Counted from the stretch's first letter, positions 1 through 12,948 are shown. The stretch is DNA of 64,000 nt from Leptospira stimsonii (GCF_003545885.1 NZ_QHCT01000005.1:248001-312000); one strand, 5' to 3'. A program made the numbers and translations. Notes: a model not told the origin generated them from the sequence alone.

Positions 1-132
1 GAGTCGGCGGTCTCTCCATCTTTTCCGGAAACCCCGTTTCTTGCCGAAAAAAGAGAAGAATTTTCTTCCCATCCGAAAAATAAGAGTATTCTGACGCCGA
101 TTCGGCATTTGATCATTTTACATCTTTCATGA
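1..132 (+). CDS. 3' end of an unidentified protein (partial at window edge)
   Basis: An open frame runs from the first base to a TGA at 130-132. Its last 43 residues end in a moderately hydrophobic tail (IRHLIILHLS). The stop overlaps the ATG of the next gene in an ATGA arrangement, which is common in this window and suggests translational coupling. No domain can be recognised in so short a fragment. The alternative is that the frame is fortuitous. Confidence 0.5.
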   Translation, partial: ESAVSPSFPETPFLAEKREEFSSHPKNKSILTPIRHLIILHLS

Positions 133-1301
133 AAATAGAAGCCCTCTACAGATACTTTCTCATGACTCCGGCGACGCATCTTCCCGTGATCGATGAGGAA
201 GGAAATCTGATCGGACTCTTATCCCGCAAATTGATTCAGATGGAAATGGCGGACCTGAGTTCTTCCGACCGGGAATATGCACAACTTCCGGATTCTTTTT
301 TAGAAACGGAAATGCCCGAATCATTCTTCCAGTATTTTCAGAGACAAAAATCGATTCCTGTCCTTTCCAAAACCGGGGAAAAAAAGGAAGAATGGGATAA
401 GGTCCAGGTCATGGCCGGACTTGGAAAACTCGTCGCTCCCAAGCGCACGGAAGAGCCTGCAACCGAAGAAAAAAAACAGGCTCTGGAACAAAGTTCCCGT
501 TCTTGGTTTATGGAATTGATTCTCCAGAATTTTCCGGACGGACTTTTGGCGACCGATCTCGAAGGAAGTTCTATCTTTTACAACGAAACCTTTGAACAGA
601 CGATTCTTACAAAAAAATACTTTCGAGATTCGATTCTCCAGGCGGAGAGGCTTCTCAAGGAAATGAGTAAGAATCTTCTTGCGAATTACTTAAAGACCAA
701 CGAACTTCGTCTCGAAGGAAATTCTCCCTTTTCTCTTCAGACTTACGTAAACGAGCTCGAATGCAACGTTCGGATCATCGTCCTCAAACAAGGCTCGAAG
801 ATCGTAGGATATCTCTATCACTTCGTTTCTCCTCGTTCCGGGTTGGGACAACAGGATGAGAATGGATTGGAATTCCCATCCGTGAGCGACGCATTTCTCC
901 AGAAACTTCCTCTCGAAACGATGCTCAAGGAAGTGGAGAGCGCTTTTATCTTTCATTCTTTGAAGCGAAATCAGGACAATATTTCGCATACCGCGCTCGA
1001 GTTAGGAGTTCCTAGAACCACTCTTCAGAATCGGATCAAGTTTTTGGAAATGCAGAGCCGTTATTCGCTTTCCAGGGAGAATCCGATTCCCCGTAAGAAA
1101 GCGAGTCTTTCACAGGAAGTCGAAATCACACCCGTAGAGAAAAACTCTAAGAATACGGAAACTTCTCTTGGAACAAAACATTCTTCTTCCTCCAAGAAAA
1201 AACCGAAGAATGTTTCGAAATCTTCCGTTCTTCCGAAGAAAACATCTTCTTCGAAGTCGGCTTCTTCTAAAACGCCGGCAAAAAAAAGAAAGCATCGTTG
1301 A
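129..1301 (+). CDS. CBS/PAS-domain protein with Fis-type helix-turn-helix and lysine-rich tail
   Basis: Probable cytoplasmic transcriptional regulator of 390 aa. Residues 12-40 look like the core of a CBS domain (HLPVIDEEGNLIGLL). Residues about 124-230 resemble a PAS sensor domain (NFPDGLLATDLEG). Residues about 255-305 form a Fis-like helix-turn-helix (ALELGVPRTTLQNRIKFL). The last 70 residues are rich in Lys and Ser and probably disordered, which could add non-specific DNA binding. There is no AAA+ module, so this is not a complete sigma-54 activator. The ATG overlaps the upstream TGA, and an in-frame stop at 81-83 rules out a much longer start. The ligand and targets are unknown. Confidence 0.8.
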   Translation: MKIEALYRYFLMTPATHLPVIDEEGNLIGLLSRKLIQMEMADLSSSDREYAQLPDSFLETEMPESFFQYFQRQKSIPVLSKTGEKKEEWDKVQVMAGLGKLVAPKRTEEPATEEKKQALEQSSRSWFMELILQNFPDGLLATDLEGSSIFYNETFEQTILTKKYFRDSILQAERLLKEMSKNLLANYLKTNELRLEGNSPFSLQTYVNELECNVRIIVLKQGSKIVGYLYHFVSPRSGLGQQDENGLEFPSVSDAFLQKLPLETMLKEVESAFIFHSLKRNQDNISHTALELGVPRTTLQNRIKFLEMQSRYSLSRENPIPRKKASLSQEVEITPVEKNSKNTETSLGTKHSSSSKKKPKNVSKSSVLPKKTSSSKSASSKTPAKKRKHR

Positions 1302-1310
1302 ATAATTTCG

Positions 1311-1339
1311 TTGACAACGTTCCCTTCCATCCTTTATCT
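1311..1339 (+). promoter_or_regulatory. Candidate promoter upstream of rho
   Basis: A perfect TTGACA lies at 1311-1316. A 17-base spacer is followed by TTATCT (1334-1339), a poor -10 match. The position, about 110 bases upstream of the rho ATG, fits a leader for an autoregulated rho. The weak -10 keeps this tentative. Confidence 0.3.
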
Positions 1340-1378
1340 CAAGAGTAGAGCCGGTCTTAGCAGATCTCTCATTCCACC

Positions 1379-1421
<43 letters not shown>

Positions 1422-1446
1422 CTTTTTTAAACTCAAGTAGCTCCTT

Positions 1447-2898
<1,452 letters not shown>

Positions 2899-2918
2899 CC
2901 GCTAAAAAAAGGGAAACT

Positions 2919-3122
<204 letters not shown>

Positions 3123-3180
3123 GAGTTTTCACTCTCGCTATCTTTTTTATGCCGTCTAAACACCGGGCAGGAGAAATTTC

Positions 3181-4157
<977 letters not shown>

Positions 4158-4298
4158 GAATTTTTCGATCTAAATCCTCTTTTTAAGATTTCCTTTCGAA
4201 TCGCTTTCGCAAGGGTTTCTTTGTTTTTCGTTCGCAGGATTTCATCTTCTTCTCGGCAATGAACCCTCCTTTGAGAGGTTGGCGGCTCGACTTTGCGA

Positions 4299-5018
4299 TC
4301 AGCTCGCTACTTTGATTTTAGATTCTTCCCTGGTATAAAAATAAAACGTTTCCCAATGTTTCGTCAGTAAGATAAATAAGATCACATTGAATAATATCAG
4401 CAATCCGTAAATTCCATAGGCGATTGGGTAAATCAACTCGGTGCTTTCATTCATAAAAATCCAGAACGTCTTTTGTGCGAGATTGCAAAGAAAAAAGAAT
4501 GTGATCAACAATCGATTCTTCTGCTGAGTGAAGAATGAAACGAATTTTTTGAAGAGATCTTTGTGATCTCTCGAACCGATTGTTAGGAGAAGAAACAGAA
4601 AATAGGTTACCTGAAAAAAAGTCGAAAGAATGACTAAAGGAGGTTTATTGAAATCCTGCTTTGCAAATAATCCATAGCTATATCCGATTAAAAGTACGAT
4701 GATGAACGGAATGATATATAGAATGTATTTTAGATGAAATTTGACTAGGAGAAAAAGAAAACTTCGAAACGGAGTTGCCACTCCTTGAATCGAAGGTGTG
4801 AGAATTATATGAGAAAGTTTCAATAAAGCGTATATGGGGTAGATCGCCAGGAGCAAGGAGATGAACGAAATCAGGAAAGATAAGATTCCGAACGACACAA
4901 GTATGCTTTTGTTTTGAAAGACGATGGATTGAAAAATAAAAGCACCGATAACCCCCCAAAAATGAGGGTTTTTGACGACCTCGAAAACGAGTTTTTTGAT
5001 TATCTTTAAGCTTTCCAT
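4299..5018 (-). CDS. Hypothetical polytopic membrane protein
   Basis: 239 aa with about six hydrophobic helices (for example around residues 22-60, 88-115, 128-150, 170-190 and 198-220) separated by short basic loops. Composition is strongly Phe/Ile/Leu. There are no cysteine or charged catalytic motifs. The size and arrangement recall Yip1-like integral proteins, but I do not recognise the family. The gene lies 217 bases downstream of the FecR-like gene on the same strand. Confidence 0.7.
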   Translation of the reverse strand: MESLKIIKKLVFEVVKNPHFWGVIGAFIFQSIVFQNKSILVSFGILSFLISFISLLLAIYPIYALLKLSHIILTPSIQGVATPFRSFLFLLVKFHLKYILYIIPFIIVLLIGYSYGLFAKQDFNKPPLVILSTFFQVTYFLFLLLTIGSRDHKDLFKKFVSFFTQQKNRLLITFFFLCNLAQKTFWIFMNESTELIYPIAYGIYGLLILFNVILFILLTKHWETFYFYTREESKIKVAS

Positions 5019-5235
5019 ATTCTATTATCCTAATTTATAGTTTTTGAGAGTAAATTTCGAGGAGCGAATGTAAGCAAGTTTTGATTTTTTGGAGGGAATT
5101 GAGTGTGTTTTGGAACGACTCGTATTCTTTTTCAAGAGAAGACCGGGAAAAATTCTCAAAAACCAAATCTTCGTTCTAGGTTTCGTTCCGCGATCTTTCC
5201 CGACGACTGCGAATTCGCTCTCCAAGGCGCGAGAG

Positions 5236-6513
5236 TTACATTCTTAGGAATTCTCTTTGTTCCTTGTCTTCCCGTTCCCTTCTGCGCTTCTCTTTTTCCT
5301 GTCTCTGGATTTCTTCCGGAGTCAATTCGCGAGGAGGTTTCGGTTTTTTTACTTCTTGGTTGGTTGAAGCGCCGGATTTATTGGAATCGGATTTTGATTC
5401 CGTCCTTGATGTTTCCGTTTTGTTTTTGGGGGCGCTTGGATCCGATTTTTCTTGGATCTTGTTTTGTTCGTATTTTTGTTTTCCGAGATAATCTCCCGGA
5501 TCGTAGCCGGTTCTGGAAGGACCACTTCCGTTGTTTTGAGAATTGCCTTTTGAATTCTTATTATCTGCCTGAGAGTTTTCCGATCCGGTCTTTTCCAGTT
5601 TCAAGCCCGACTTTGTGTTGAGTCCCGTTTGTCCATTCCCCGCAGGATTTCCGGAGTTGTTTCCGGTGTTTGAATCGCCGTTGGACCCGGCAGTTTTTCT
5701 ATAATTCGGATTCCCATTATCATACTTTCCATAATTGGGATCTTGTGTCGGATCGGAATACTTGGACGAAGAAGAATTCGGATTGGAAGAAGAACCGGAG
5801 GAAGATGTCGTTCCGGAATTGTTAAGCGAAGAATTACTCGAACCAGTGTTTCCCGCCGAAGAACTGGAAGACGCCGAAGCGGATTGAATACTTTCCGTGG
5901 TTTGTACGGTTGCCGCAACGGGAAATAATTTCTCGAATCCTTCCAAGGACTTTTTCGGATATAAAAGAACCGGATTGCTTGGATCTGCCTTGATACTTCC
6001 GGAAAGAATCGCGTATTCCAAATTCTTCTGATTCTTTTTCTTTTCTACGTTTACGATTCCTTCCACAAGTTTTAAAACTCCGTCCCCGGAACGAATCCCG
6101 ACCGAAGAAGGATTGTCTTTGTTTTCCGGTCTTCTCGTTACTTGGAGACCGCCGACTGAAATTTCGAGATTGGCGCGATTGTCGAGATAGTCTATGAAGA
6201 TCATCGAATTTTCGGCGATGAGGATTTCGGTTCCATCCAAAAGTTTTAGCTTCGCCTGGGAGCCTTCCGTTGTCAAAATCGTATCTCTGTTTTGAATCGA
6301 ATTACCGATTTCAATATCTTTCCAAACGACTTCGGAATCGAACTTTCTCTGGATCGTATTGGATTTGAAAAGGATCGTCCCTATGACTTTCTGATTTCCC
6401 TTGTATCCATACTGAGTATAATCATATAGGAATATACCGGTGAATAAGATTATATTGAAGACAAGAAGAGCCAGGATGGCTCGATCGCCTGAAAGAAATC
6501 TTTCTTTCGTCAT
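5236..6513 (-). CDS. FecR-domain protein, membrane-anchored, with long Ser/Asn-rich tail
   Basis: 425 aa. A single transmembrane anchor spans about residues 12-31. A FecR-type beta domain follows (about 65-150; GSQAKLKLLDGTEILIAENS), probably outside the inner membrane. Residues about 195-400 are low-complexity (runs of Ser, Asn, Gly, later Lys/Asp), and the last 30 are charged (EIQRQEKEKRRREREDKE). FecR domains otherwise appear in anti-sigma sensors, but here no sigma factor is adjacent. The gene starts two bases after the cyclase stop, so it is almost certainly co-transcribed with it and may share its envelope-sensing pathway. Confidence 0.85.
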   Translation of the reverse strand: MTKERFLSGDRAILALLVFNIILFTGIFLYDYTQYGYKGNQKVIGTILFKSNTIQRKFDSEVVWKDIEIGNSIQNRDTILTTEGSQAKLKLLDGTEILIAENSMIFIDYLDNRANLEISVGGLQVTRRPENKDNPSSVGIRSGDGVLKLVEGIVNVEKKKNQKNLEYAILSGSIKADPSNPVLLYPKKSLEGFEKLFPVAATVQTTESIQSASASSSSSAGNTGSSNSSLNNSGTTSSSGSSSNPNSSSSKYSDPTQDPNYGKYDNGNPNYRKTAGSNGDSNTGNNSGNPAGNGQTGLNTKSGLKLEKTGSENSQADNKNSKGNSQNNGSGPSRTGYDPGDYLGKQKYEQNKIQEKSDPSAPKNKTETSRTESKSDSNKSGASTNQEVKKPKPPRELTPEEIQRQEKEKRRREREDKEQREFLRM

Positions 6514-6515
6514 TC

Positions 6516-8315
6516 TTATTTTGACCCGCCCGGTTTGAATTCCATTCCGATTTGTTTTCTCAGTTCCTTCAAATTCTTAGGGCAATTCTTATCCTTAGAA
6601 TGACCTAATACTGCGTAGATGGTTTGAAGTGATTTTTTTCCTTTTACCTTGATCGGCTTTAACTTTTCTACAGTAAAAATTCCCTTCACCTTTTCGTAAG
6701 AATTTCCCGTAATCAGAATGTCGGCGCCGAAAACTTTTGTAAGCGATTCCACTCTGGATGCGAGGTTGACCGTATCTCCGATGACGGTGTATTCCAAACG
6801 ATCTTCGGAACCGATTTGTCCCGCGATGACTTCTCCGGTGTTGATTCCGATTCCAATGAAAATTTTCGGCTTCTTATCGGTTCCCCGATTCTTATTGAAT
6901 TGAACCAAACTTTTGCGCATATCAAGTGCGGCTTGGATCGCTTTTTCCGTATCGAATTCCGTGTGTCCCAATTCTCCCCATACGGCCATGATCGCGTCGC
7001 CTATGTATTTGTTCACGCTTCCGCCGTTTGCGTTGATACATTTTACCATCGCGGTGAAGTATTGGTTTAAGAATTCGACGACGAGTTCCGGTTCGATCTT
7101 CTCGGAGAGGGAAGTAAAATTTCGGATATCGGAAAAAAGAATCACACATTCTCTTTTGTCTCCTCCGAGTTTCACCTCTCCCTTAAGGACCATCTCCGCG
7201 ATGTCCTTGTTTACGAATTTTCCGAAAGCGTCTTTCATCTTGTCTCGATCGGAAAGACCCTTTCCCATCTCCACGAACGAAGTCGTTAGTTTTCCGATTT
7301 CGTCTCCGGATTCCGCTTCGAGAGTGAGTTGAAAATTTCCCTTTTCGATTTCTTTGGACGCGTCGACGAGTTTAAGAATCGGTCTTGTCAATCTTCTGGA
7401 ATAAAAGAACACGAATAAAATCGAAACGTTTACGACGACAAACATCAGATAGAGATTTCTCTTTTGAATGTTGTATACTTCTTCGAACGCTTTTTTCTCG
7501 GATGTACTGGAAATCACTCCAAGTCCGGCGTATCCGATTCTTCTAAAAGAACCCAAGTAGTATTGATTGTCTTTTCCCTTATAACGGGTTTGTCCGTTGC
7601 TGATGGAACTTTCCAAAAGATTTTTAACGATCGGATCATCGGCAAAACTGGTCGGTTGAAGAATCAGTTTCGGATCGGAGTGAGCGATGAGTTTTCCGTC
7701 CGCTCCTACGAGGAAGAATTGGGTGATTCCGGACGTTTTGAAAGAATCCAAGATGGAATCCATCTTTACGAGAGAAACGATCACCGCGGAATTGACTCCG
7801 TCTCCCAACGCAACGGAAAGAAATAGAACTGGCTTATGGAAATCGGGAGATACGTTGTATACGACCGGTTTTCCGATCTGGGCTTTCTTTTGTCCGTTGA
7901 GATATTTTCGAACGATCTTGTCTGCATCTTCTCCGGAAATTTTATATTCCTTCAGAGCGCTTTCGCTCGCGATTCTTTTGACCCCGTTGTAGTCTCCGTT
8001 TTCTTTTCTAAAAATCTTTAGGTAGAAGATATCGTCTTCGCTTTCCAGAATATTGTTCGATTCTTCGGATCCGGCGACGGATCTCGCGAGGAGCAGGGAA
8101 CGTTTTGTGAGAGAGGAAACATCCGATCTCACTTTCTGACTGATAACGTCCGTTAGTTTTAAATTGTTTTCTTTGATTCGAACTTCGTTGTCCGATTTGA
8201 AAAAGTAGGTCGCAAGAGCGATGATCACTCCTAAGGAAACCAAGATGATGAACGAAATGATCACCATCAGTTTTTGACGGATGTTCCAATTGTATAGATT
8301 GAGAAATGAATTCAT
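6516..8315 (-). CDS. Class III adenylate/guanylate cyclase with Cache sensor and HAMP domain
   Basis: 599 aa. TM1 is about 16-38. A periplasmic Cache-like sensor (40-285) contains FLVGADGKLIAHS. TM2 is about 288-306 and HAMP about 307-360. The catalytic domain covers 385-570. Metal-binding aspartates are D396 (LFSDIRNFT) and D440 (NKYIGDAIMA). The NKYIGD lysine and the transition-state Asn/Arg in DTVNLASR indicate an active enzyme, more likely making cAMP. It is the first gene of a two-gene unit with the FecR-like protein. The ligand is unknown. Confidence 0.93.
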   Translation of the reverse strand: MNSFLNLYNWNIRQKLMVIISFIILVSLGVIIALATYFFKSDNEVRIKENNLKLTDVISQKVRSDVSSLTKRSLLLARSVAGSEESNNILESEDDIFYLKIFRKENGDYNGVKRIASESALKEYKISGEDADKIVRKYLNGQKKAQIGKPVVYNVSPDFHKPVLFLSVALGDGVNSAVIVSLVKMDSILDSFKTSGITQFFLVGADGKLIAHSDPKLILQPTSFADDPIVKNLLESSISNGQTRYKGKDNQYYLGSFRRIGYAGLGVISSTSEKKAFEEVYNIQKRNLYLMFVVVNVSILFVFFYSRRLTRPILKLVDASKEIEKGNFQLTLEAESGDEIGKLTTSFVEMGKGLSDRDKMKDAFGKFVNKDIAEMVLKGEVKLGGDKRECVILFSDIRNFTSLSEKIEPELVVEFLNQYFTAMVKCINANGGSVNKYIGDAIMAVWGELGHTEFDTEKAIQAALDMRKSLVQFNKNRGTDKKPKIFIGIGINTGEVIAGQIGSEDRLEYTVIGDTVNLASRVESLTKVFGADILITGNSYEKVKGIFTVEKLKPIKVKGKKSLQTIYAVLGHSKDKNCPKNLKELRKQIGMEFKPGGSK

Positions 8316-8809
8316 AACGTTTCCGTTTGCGTTTTACTTGTTAATAAATTGAGTCTATCTGATTCAGCCAAACTTATAAAACAACACTATTTTAGGGATT
8401 CTCTTAAAATGATCGGATTTTGGACTTTCAGAATCGAGTAAATAACTACTTGTGACTAAGATTTGCGTCTTATAAAAAAATGCGCAAGAAAAGATGGGAG
8501 ATTTTTTACAAGAGCATCTCGAACTTTTTTGTGTCCCGCACTAGGAAGGGACGATGTTAAATTCTCTTTTCTCCCAATTTTTTTCCTATTTTTTTTAGAG
8601 CTAAATTCGTTCCGATTCTTGGGCTTGTCCCGATTTTCGAAATCGTTCCTCCGATCAAAATCGGAATAGTCCGCTCATGCACGGAAATAACTTTTTTCAA
8701 TTTTGGGACAAATTTTGCCAGGGAATGAACGGCCGATTTTCGGGAACGTCAGTCGCGATTGGCAATTTCGCTTTCGAGCCCAGCGAATTGCCGTTGTCGA
8801 ATCGTTTTT
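8316..8809. other. Intergenic region between ispG and the Cache cyclase, no supported gene
   Basis: 494 bases. It must carry the 3' end of the ispG transcript and the upstream region of the cyclase, both read from the minus strand. Two inverted repeats are visible. One is GGCAATTTCGCT/AGCGAATTGCC at 8761-8792 with one bulge. The other is CCGATTTT/AAAATCGG at 8630-8664. Short open frames here have no coding character. Confidence 0.6.
8761..8792 (-). terminator. Hairpin after ispG, possible terminator
   Basis: Arms at 8761-8772 and 8782-8792 pair with one bulged base and a nine-base loop. The hairpin lies about 20 bases beyond the ispG stop on the minus strand. There is no clear U-tract after it, so it may only protect the RNA 3' end or require Rho. 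Confidence 0.3.
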
Positions 8810-10801
8810 TTAGGAAGCGGATTCTTGCCAGAGTCCGTTGTTCTTGATGAGCTCTACGAGCTTTTCGTCCGCTATTTCGCTCGGGACGTTTTTCATCACG
8901 ATTTCCTTTCCTCGGTAGAGATGCACTTTTCCCGGGCCCGCACCGACGTAACCAAAATCCGCGTCGGCCATTTCCCCCGGACCGTTTACGATACAACCCA
9001 TGACCGCGATTTTTACACCCTTGAGGTGCCCCGTCCTTGCCTTGATTCTCGCCGTGGTCTCTTGAAGATCGAAGAGGGTTCTACCGCAGGATGGACAGGA
9101 AATGTATTCCGTCTTTGTTAAACGAAGTCGGGTTCCCTGCAAAAGATCGTAGGAAAGTTGAAAGATTTCCTCTATGTCTTCCTCGTTGGAGGTTTGGATT
9201 CGAATCAGATCTCCGATCCCGTCTATCAAAAGGCCGCCGATTCCAATCGCAGAACCGTAAAGCGCCGAGTCCGCGTCCGCAAACGTTCCATGAAGAAGAA
9301 TCGGAAATTCGAAATGGCTCAGGATCGTTCCGAGCTTTCGATAGTCGTAGAGAATTTCTTTGGTTTCCAAGGAGAATAAAACGTTTTGGATCCCCATTTC
9401 GGCTAACGTTTCCGGAAGTCCTTTTAAGGATTCGATCCTTTCTCCGTTCGTATGAATTTCGGTGTATAAGCCGGCGCTTTGTCTGTCTTTCAAAAAGGAG
9501 AGCATCTTTTCTCCGTCCTGAAACTGTAAGAACGGATCGAAGACGACCTTCGGAAAACGTTTCAATTCCATCTGAAATTTTTCGTTGAGCGAAATATTTT
9601 TCCCCAGAAGAATTCCGACCGGAATGGAAAGCGCTTGCGCGGCTTCCGCAATTTCCTCCAGCTGATTCGGTTCGGGAGAATCGACGACGATACTTTCCGG
9701 CTCCAGTGAAAGAGATTTTCCGTATTGATAGAGTTTGGCGACGTTTGCCAAAAAAGAATTTGTGTCTCGAAAGGGAAGAATGGTCTCGACTCGAACCGGA
9801 TGGTTGTCCCCGGCTTCGAACGTTCCGATTCGTATCGGACTGCTATAAAATCTTTGATACGAAAATGGATTGCGAAATTCGGAATATCCGTTCGTCTTTT
9901 TTTGGTCCTGCGCGATTCTTCCGTTGAACCGATCTGCGAGTAGTTTCGCGACGGGGATTTCCAAAACGGGATCTTCGGTCAAAGAAACTCGAATCGTATC
10001 ACCGAGTCCGTCTTCCAGAAGAGAACCGATCCCGATCGCGGATTTGATTCTTCCGTCCTTTCCGTCCCCGGCCTCGGTCACGCCGAGATGAAGAGGGTAG
10101 TCCATTCTGAGTTCTCCGAACCGGGAAGCGAGCATTCGGTAGGCCTGGACCATCACTTGTGGATTCGAGGCTTTCATACTCACAATAATATCATAATAAT
10201 TTAAATTTTCAGCGATTCTTATAAACTCGATCGCCGATTCCACCATTCCTTGCGGAGTATCTCCGTATCGGTTCATAATTCGATCGGAAAGAGATCCGTG
10301 ATTGGTTCCGATTCGCATCGCCACCCCGAGTTCCTTACAACGAAGAACGAGCGGTGAAAAAATTTCGGAGATTCTTTCCAACTCTTCGTCGTATTGCGAA
10401 TCCGTATAATCTCGGACCGCGAACTTCTTCTTATCCGCGAAGTTTCCGGGATTGATTCTTACCTTTTCCACATACTCCACCGCTTTCATCGCGACGCTCG
10501 GTGTGAAGTGTATATCCGCCACAAGTGGAACCTTGCTTCCGACTTTTTTAAGTTCGTTTCGAATGTTTATGAGATTGTCCGCGTCCGCCTGGGAAGGAAC
10601 GGTAAGTCTCACGATCTCACAACCGGCGCGCTCGAGTTCGAGAATCTGTTTCACGGAACCCTGCGTGTCCGTCGTATCGCTGTTTATCATCGATTGGATT
10701 CGAATCGGATTTTCACCCCCGACTCCCACGTCTCCGATTTTTACTTCTCTCGTTTTTCTTCTCTGATAAGCGAATGGTGTATGATTGTATCTAAAGTTCA
10801 T
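8810..10801 (-). CDS. ispG: 4-hydroxy-3-methylbut-2-enyl diphosphate synthase, long form
   Basis: Iron-sulfur enzyme of the MEP isoprenoid pathway that converts MEcPP to HMBPP. 663 aa against about 370-400 in enterobacteria. The N-terminal TIM-barrel is residues 1-290 ([19 protein letters not shown]). A large insertion spans about 300-560, as in chlamydial, spirochaetal and plant enzymes. The C-terminal cluster domain has C569 and C572 (CPSCGRT) and C603 (GCIVNGPGE). dxr and dxs of the same pathway lie elsewhere in this window. No other gene is coupled to it. Confidence 0.97.
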   Translation of the reverse strand: MNFRYNHTPFAYQRRKTREVKIGDVGVGGENPIRIQSMINSDTTDTQGSVKQILELERAGCEIVRLTVPSQADADNLINIRNELKKVGSKVPLVADIHFTPSVAMKAVEYVEKVRINPGNFADKKKFAVRDYTDSQYDEELERISEIFSPLVLRCKELGVAMRIGTNHGSLSDRIMNRYGDTPQGMVESAIEFIRIAENLNYYDIIVSMKASNPQVMVQAYRMLASRFGELRMDYPLHLGVTEAGDGKDGRIKSAIGIGSLLEDGLGDTIRVSLTEDPVLEIPVAKLLADRFNGRIAQDQKKTNGYSEFRNPFSYQRFYSSPIRIGTFEAGDNHPVRVETILPFRDTNSFLANVAKLYQYGKSLSLEPESIVVDSPEPNQLEEIAEAAQALSIPVGILLGKNISLNEKFQMELKRFPKVVFDPFLQFQDGEKMLSFLKDRQSAGLYTEIHTNGERIESLKGLPETLAEMGIQNVLFSLETKEILYDYRKLGTILSHFEFPILLHGTFADADSALYGSAIGIGGLLIDGIGDLIRIQTSNEEDIEEIFQLSYDLLQGTRLRLTKTEYISCPSCGRTLFDLQETTARIKARTGHLKGVKIAVMGCIVNGPGEMADADFGYVGAGPGKVHLYRGKEIVMKNVPSEIADEKLVELIKNNGLWQESAS

Positions 10802-10985
10802 TGCCGTTTAGAATTCCAGACTTTCGACCGGTTTCCCTCTCTATAAGACAGTCTTCCCGGGATTTCCCCGCTCGTCATTCTCGATTTTTTTGTAAGAAGG
10901 GGGGCTCTATTTTTTACGTACGGATTTGATTTGGACCTGGCGGGCTCCGATATATACAAACACAAGCCCTGGAAATAAATTGATT

Positions 10986-11294
10986 ATGGATTTTCCTTCT
11001 TTGCAACCCAACGAGACTTATAGAATTCGGGTCACCGTTGCGATCTATCGCGGCAATATTTTGTCTTATAAAAACGACGTCATCATTCCTTCCGAATATT
11101 CTCGGAGAACCGAAGCGAGGGCTCATATTCAAAGAGAACTCGGAGAGAGACTTCTTCATTCCAACTTCTTCCGTTCTCCCAGACCGGATTACGATTTGGT
11201 GCGTTATACGGAAGAGGCGACCTGCAACACATTCTTACGTTATCGAATTCTTTCTCTAAAATCGGGAGAGAGTTTGGTTAAAGAAAGAATCTGA
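10986..11294 (+). CDS. Hypothetical protein (102 aa)
   Basis: Begins MDFPSLQPNETYRIRVTVAI. I chose the ATG at 10986 over an in-frame upstream start because homologous-looking sequence starts here and the upstream codons fall in the ispG divergent promoter region. The protein is soluble, basic (RRTEARAHIQRELGERLL) and without signal peptide. I do not recognise a family. It is transcribed divergently from ispG. Confidence 0.6.
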   Translation: MDFPSLQPNETYRIRVTVAIYRGNILSYKNDVIIPSEYSRRTEARAHIQRELGERLLHSNFFRSPRPDYDLVRYTEEATCNTFLRYRILSLKSGESLVKERI

Positions 11295-11405
11295 ATTCGT
11301 ATTAAAAAATCTCTTCCTTTTCGTTTTTCGCTGAACTCCGTCTCTTGATCCGGATTTTCTTCAAAAGAAATCGGCATCGTTTGTTGAAAGAATTCGGAGG
11401 GAAGA

Positions 11406-11945
11406 ATGAAAGCCGTTTTCCGAAAACATATGGATCCTCGCAGGCACTTCGATTCTTTTTTCAAAAATACGAATCCAGATCGCCGTATCCATGTTTGGCG
11501 GTCGATCCTCTTCTTGTTCCTTCTTGGATCGTTCTCGGCGGGTGTTTGGGGGACGGAACTCCGATACGCGGAGATGGTGTTCAAATGTAGAATGGAAAAA
11601 CCTCGTTGTTCTTCTCGAGACATTTGTGTTATCGAAGTCTACGCTCATCCAAAAAACGATTCCTATCTAAACCCGTTTGTGACCTTGTATCAAGGAGAGG
11701 AAAAGAATATAAAGGATTCTGAATTTACCTTTGACACGAAGATCGCTCTTCCCGCGACATACGAAGTGAAAGGAGAAAAGAAAATCATCCGTGTTGATTC
11801 TCCCGAATTTCCACTGAAATTCTTTTTGGAAATTCTTACCAATGCCGAAAAGCCGGAGTCAGCTTCGGTCGGACTTCTTCGGGAAAACAAAACGGACGAG
11901 GATCCGATCCGTTATTACTGCCGTCAGTTGAAAGCTGGATATTGA
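11406..11945 (+). CDS. Hypothetical secreted or membrane-anchored protein (179 aa)
   Basis: A basic N-terminus is followed by a hydrophobic segment at about 33-48 (ILFLFLLGSFSAGVWG), consistent with a long signal peptide or anchor. An alternative in-frame Met at residue 9 would shorten the n-region. The mature part has two nearby cysteines (C59 and C67) and another at about 172. It is beta-rich (ALPATYEVKGEKKIIRV). No family is recognised. A GGAGGGAAG site just before the ATG supports this start. Confidence 0.6.
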   Translation: MKAVFRKHMDPRRHFDSFFKNTNPDRRIHVWRSILFLFLLGSFSAGVWGTELRYAEMVFKCRMEKPRCSSRDICVIEVYAHPKNDSYLNPFVTLYQGEEKNIKDSEFTFDTKIALPATYEVKGEKKIIRVDSPEFPLKFFLEILTNAEKPESASVGLLRENKTDEDPIRYYCRQLKAGY

Positions 11946-12099
11946 TTTCAAATCCGATACTTAAGAATCGAAATCCGTATTTTTTTCTTCGGTGCGTCTT
12001 TGAATGAAAGGGAAGTTTGTTCCTTTGATTTGCAGAATTCGGATGGACGCAGTTTTCCTTTGCAGGAAATTTATTTCCGAAATGAGGAGGTGTATCCAT

Positions 12100-12483
12100 A
12101 TGTTTCGAAAAATCATTCTTCCCGTTTTAGCGGCCGCGCTTTGGATCGTAACATCCGAATTCTTCCGAAATGAAATTTTGTTCAAATCGTATTGGGTTTT
12201 GCACTATGAAAGTAAGGGTTTACGATTCCCTTCGGAACCGATCAACGGAGCCGTTTGGGTCCTCTGGTCGCTTTTTCTCGCAGAGGTTCTTTATATTCTC
12301 TCTCGGAAGTTTACTCTTACACAGACGTTTTTGATCGGTTGGTTCGTCGGTTTTGTTCTGATGTGGATCGTCGTTTGGAACCTGGGAATGTTGCCTTTGT
12401 CGCTATTGGTCTACGCGGTTCCCTTGAGTCTTTTGGAAGTCTTTATCGGATCGCTTCTCATTCACAGACTCTCTAAGATCTAA
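12100..12483 (+). CDS. Hypothetical four-helix membrane protein (127 aa)
   Basis: Start MFRKIILPVL was chosen because GAGGAGG at 12084-12090 stands nine bases before this ATG; the longer frame from 12004 lacks such a site. Four hydrophobic helices are visible (about 3-20, 44-62, 70-92 and 98-122). There is no catalytic motif. The function is unknown. Confidence 0.65.
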   Translation: MFRKIILPVLAAALWIVTSEFFRNEILFKSYWVLHYESKGLRFPSEPINGAVWVLWSLFLAEVLYILSRKFTLTQTFLIGWFVGFVLMWIVVWNLGMLPLSLLVYAVPLSLLEVFIGSLLIHRLSKI

Positions 12484-12651
12484 CAAGCTTTAGACGATGC
12501 ACCTTCTAAAAAATGGATTTCGATCATTCGTTTGTGTCTTATTTCGGGAACGAATCGATTTTTTTTCTCCAAATGGCCGACCTCTCAGCAAGAATCTCTT
12601 GATTCTTTGAAATTCGATTCTTATCTTAAGTCCGGATCATTCGGAGGCTCA

Positions 12652-12948
12652 ATGAAGAAATATTTATTCTTGTCTATCGGCTTTGAACAACCCACGCAAG
12701 AAATCATGAAAGCATGGGGAACTTGGTTTGCTTTGATCAAAGATAGAATTGCCGACGCAGGCGGACATTTTTCAAAAGGAAGAGAGATCACGCGCAATGG
12801 AACGATTCAATTGCCTTTGGACTTAAACGCGATCACCGGATATCTTATCGTCCATGCGGAAAGTATGGAAGAGGCGGAAGAAATTGCGCGTAAATGCCCG
12901 ATCATTACCAGTTTAAAAGTTTTCGAGATTAGCTCTTCCGGAGGTTAA
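12652..12948 (+). CDS. YCII-related (DGPF-like) domain protein
   Basis: 98 aa, start MKKYLFLSIGFEQP, preceded by GGAGG at 12643-12647. The ferredoxin-like alpha/beta pattern includes a central ITGYLIVHAESMEEAEEIA segment. That resembles YCII-related proteins, a family of small dimeric cytoplasmic proteins with few known activities. A longer frame upstream has no ribosome site. No operon partner is obvious. Confidence 0.7.
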   Translation: MKKYLFLSIGFEQPTQEIMKAWGTWFALIKDRIADAGGHFSKGREITRNGTIQLPLDLNAITGYLIVHAESMEEAEEIARKCPIITSLKVFEISSSGG

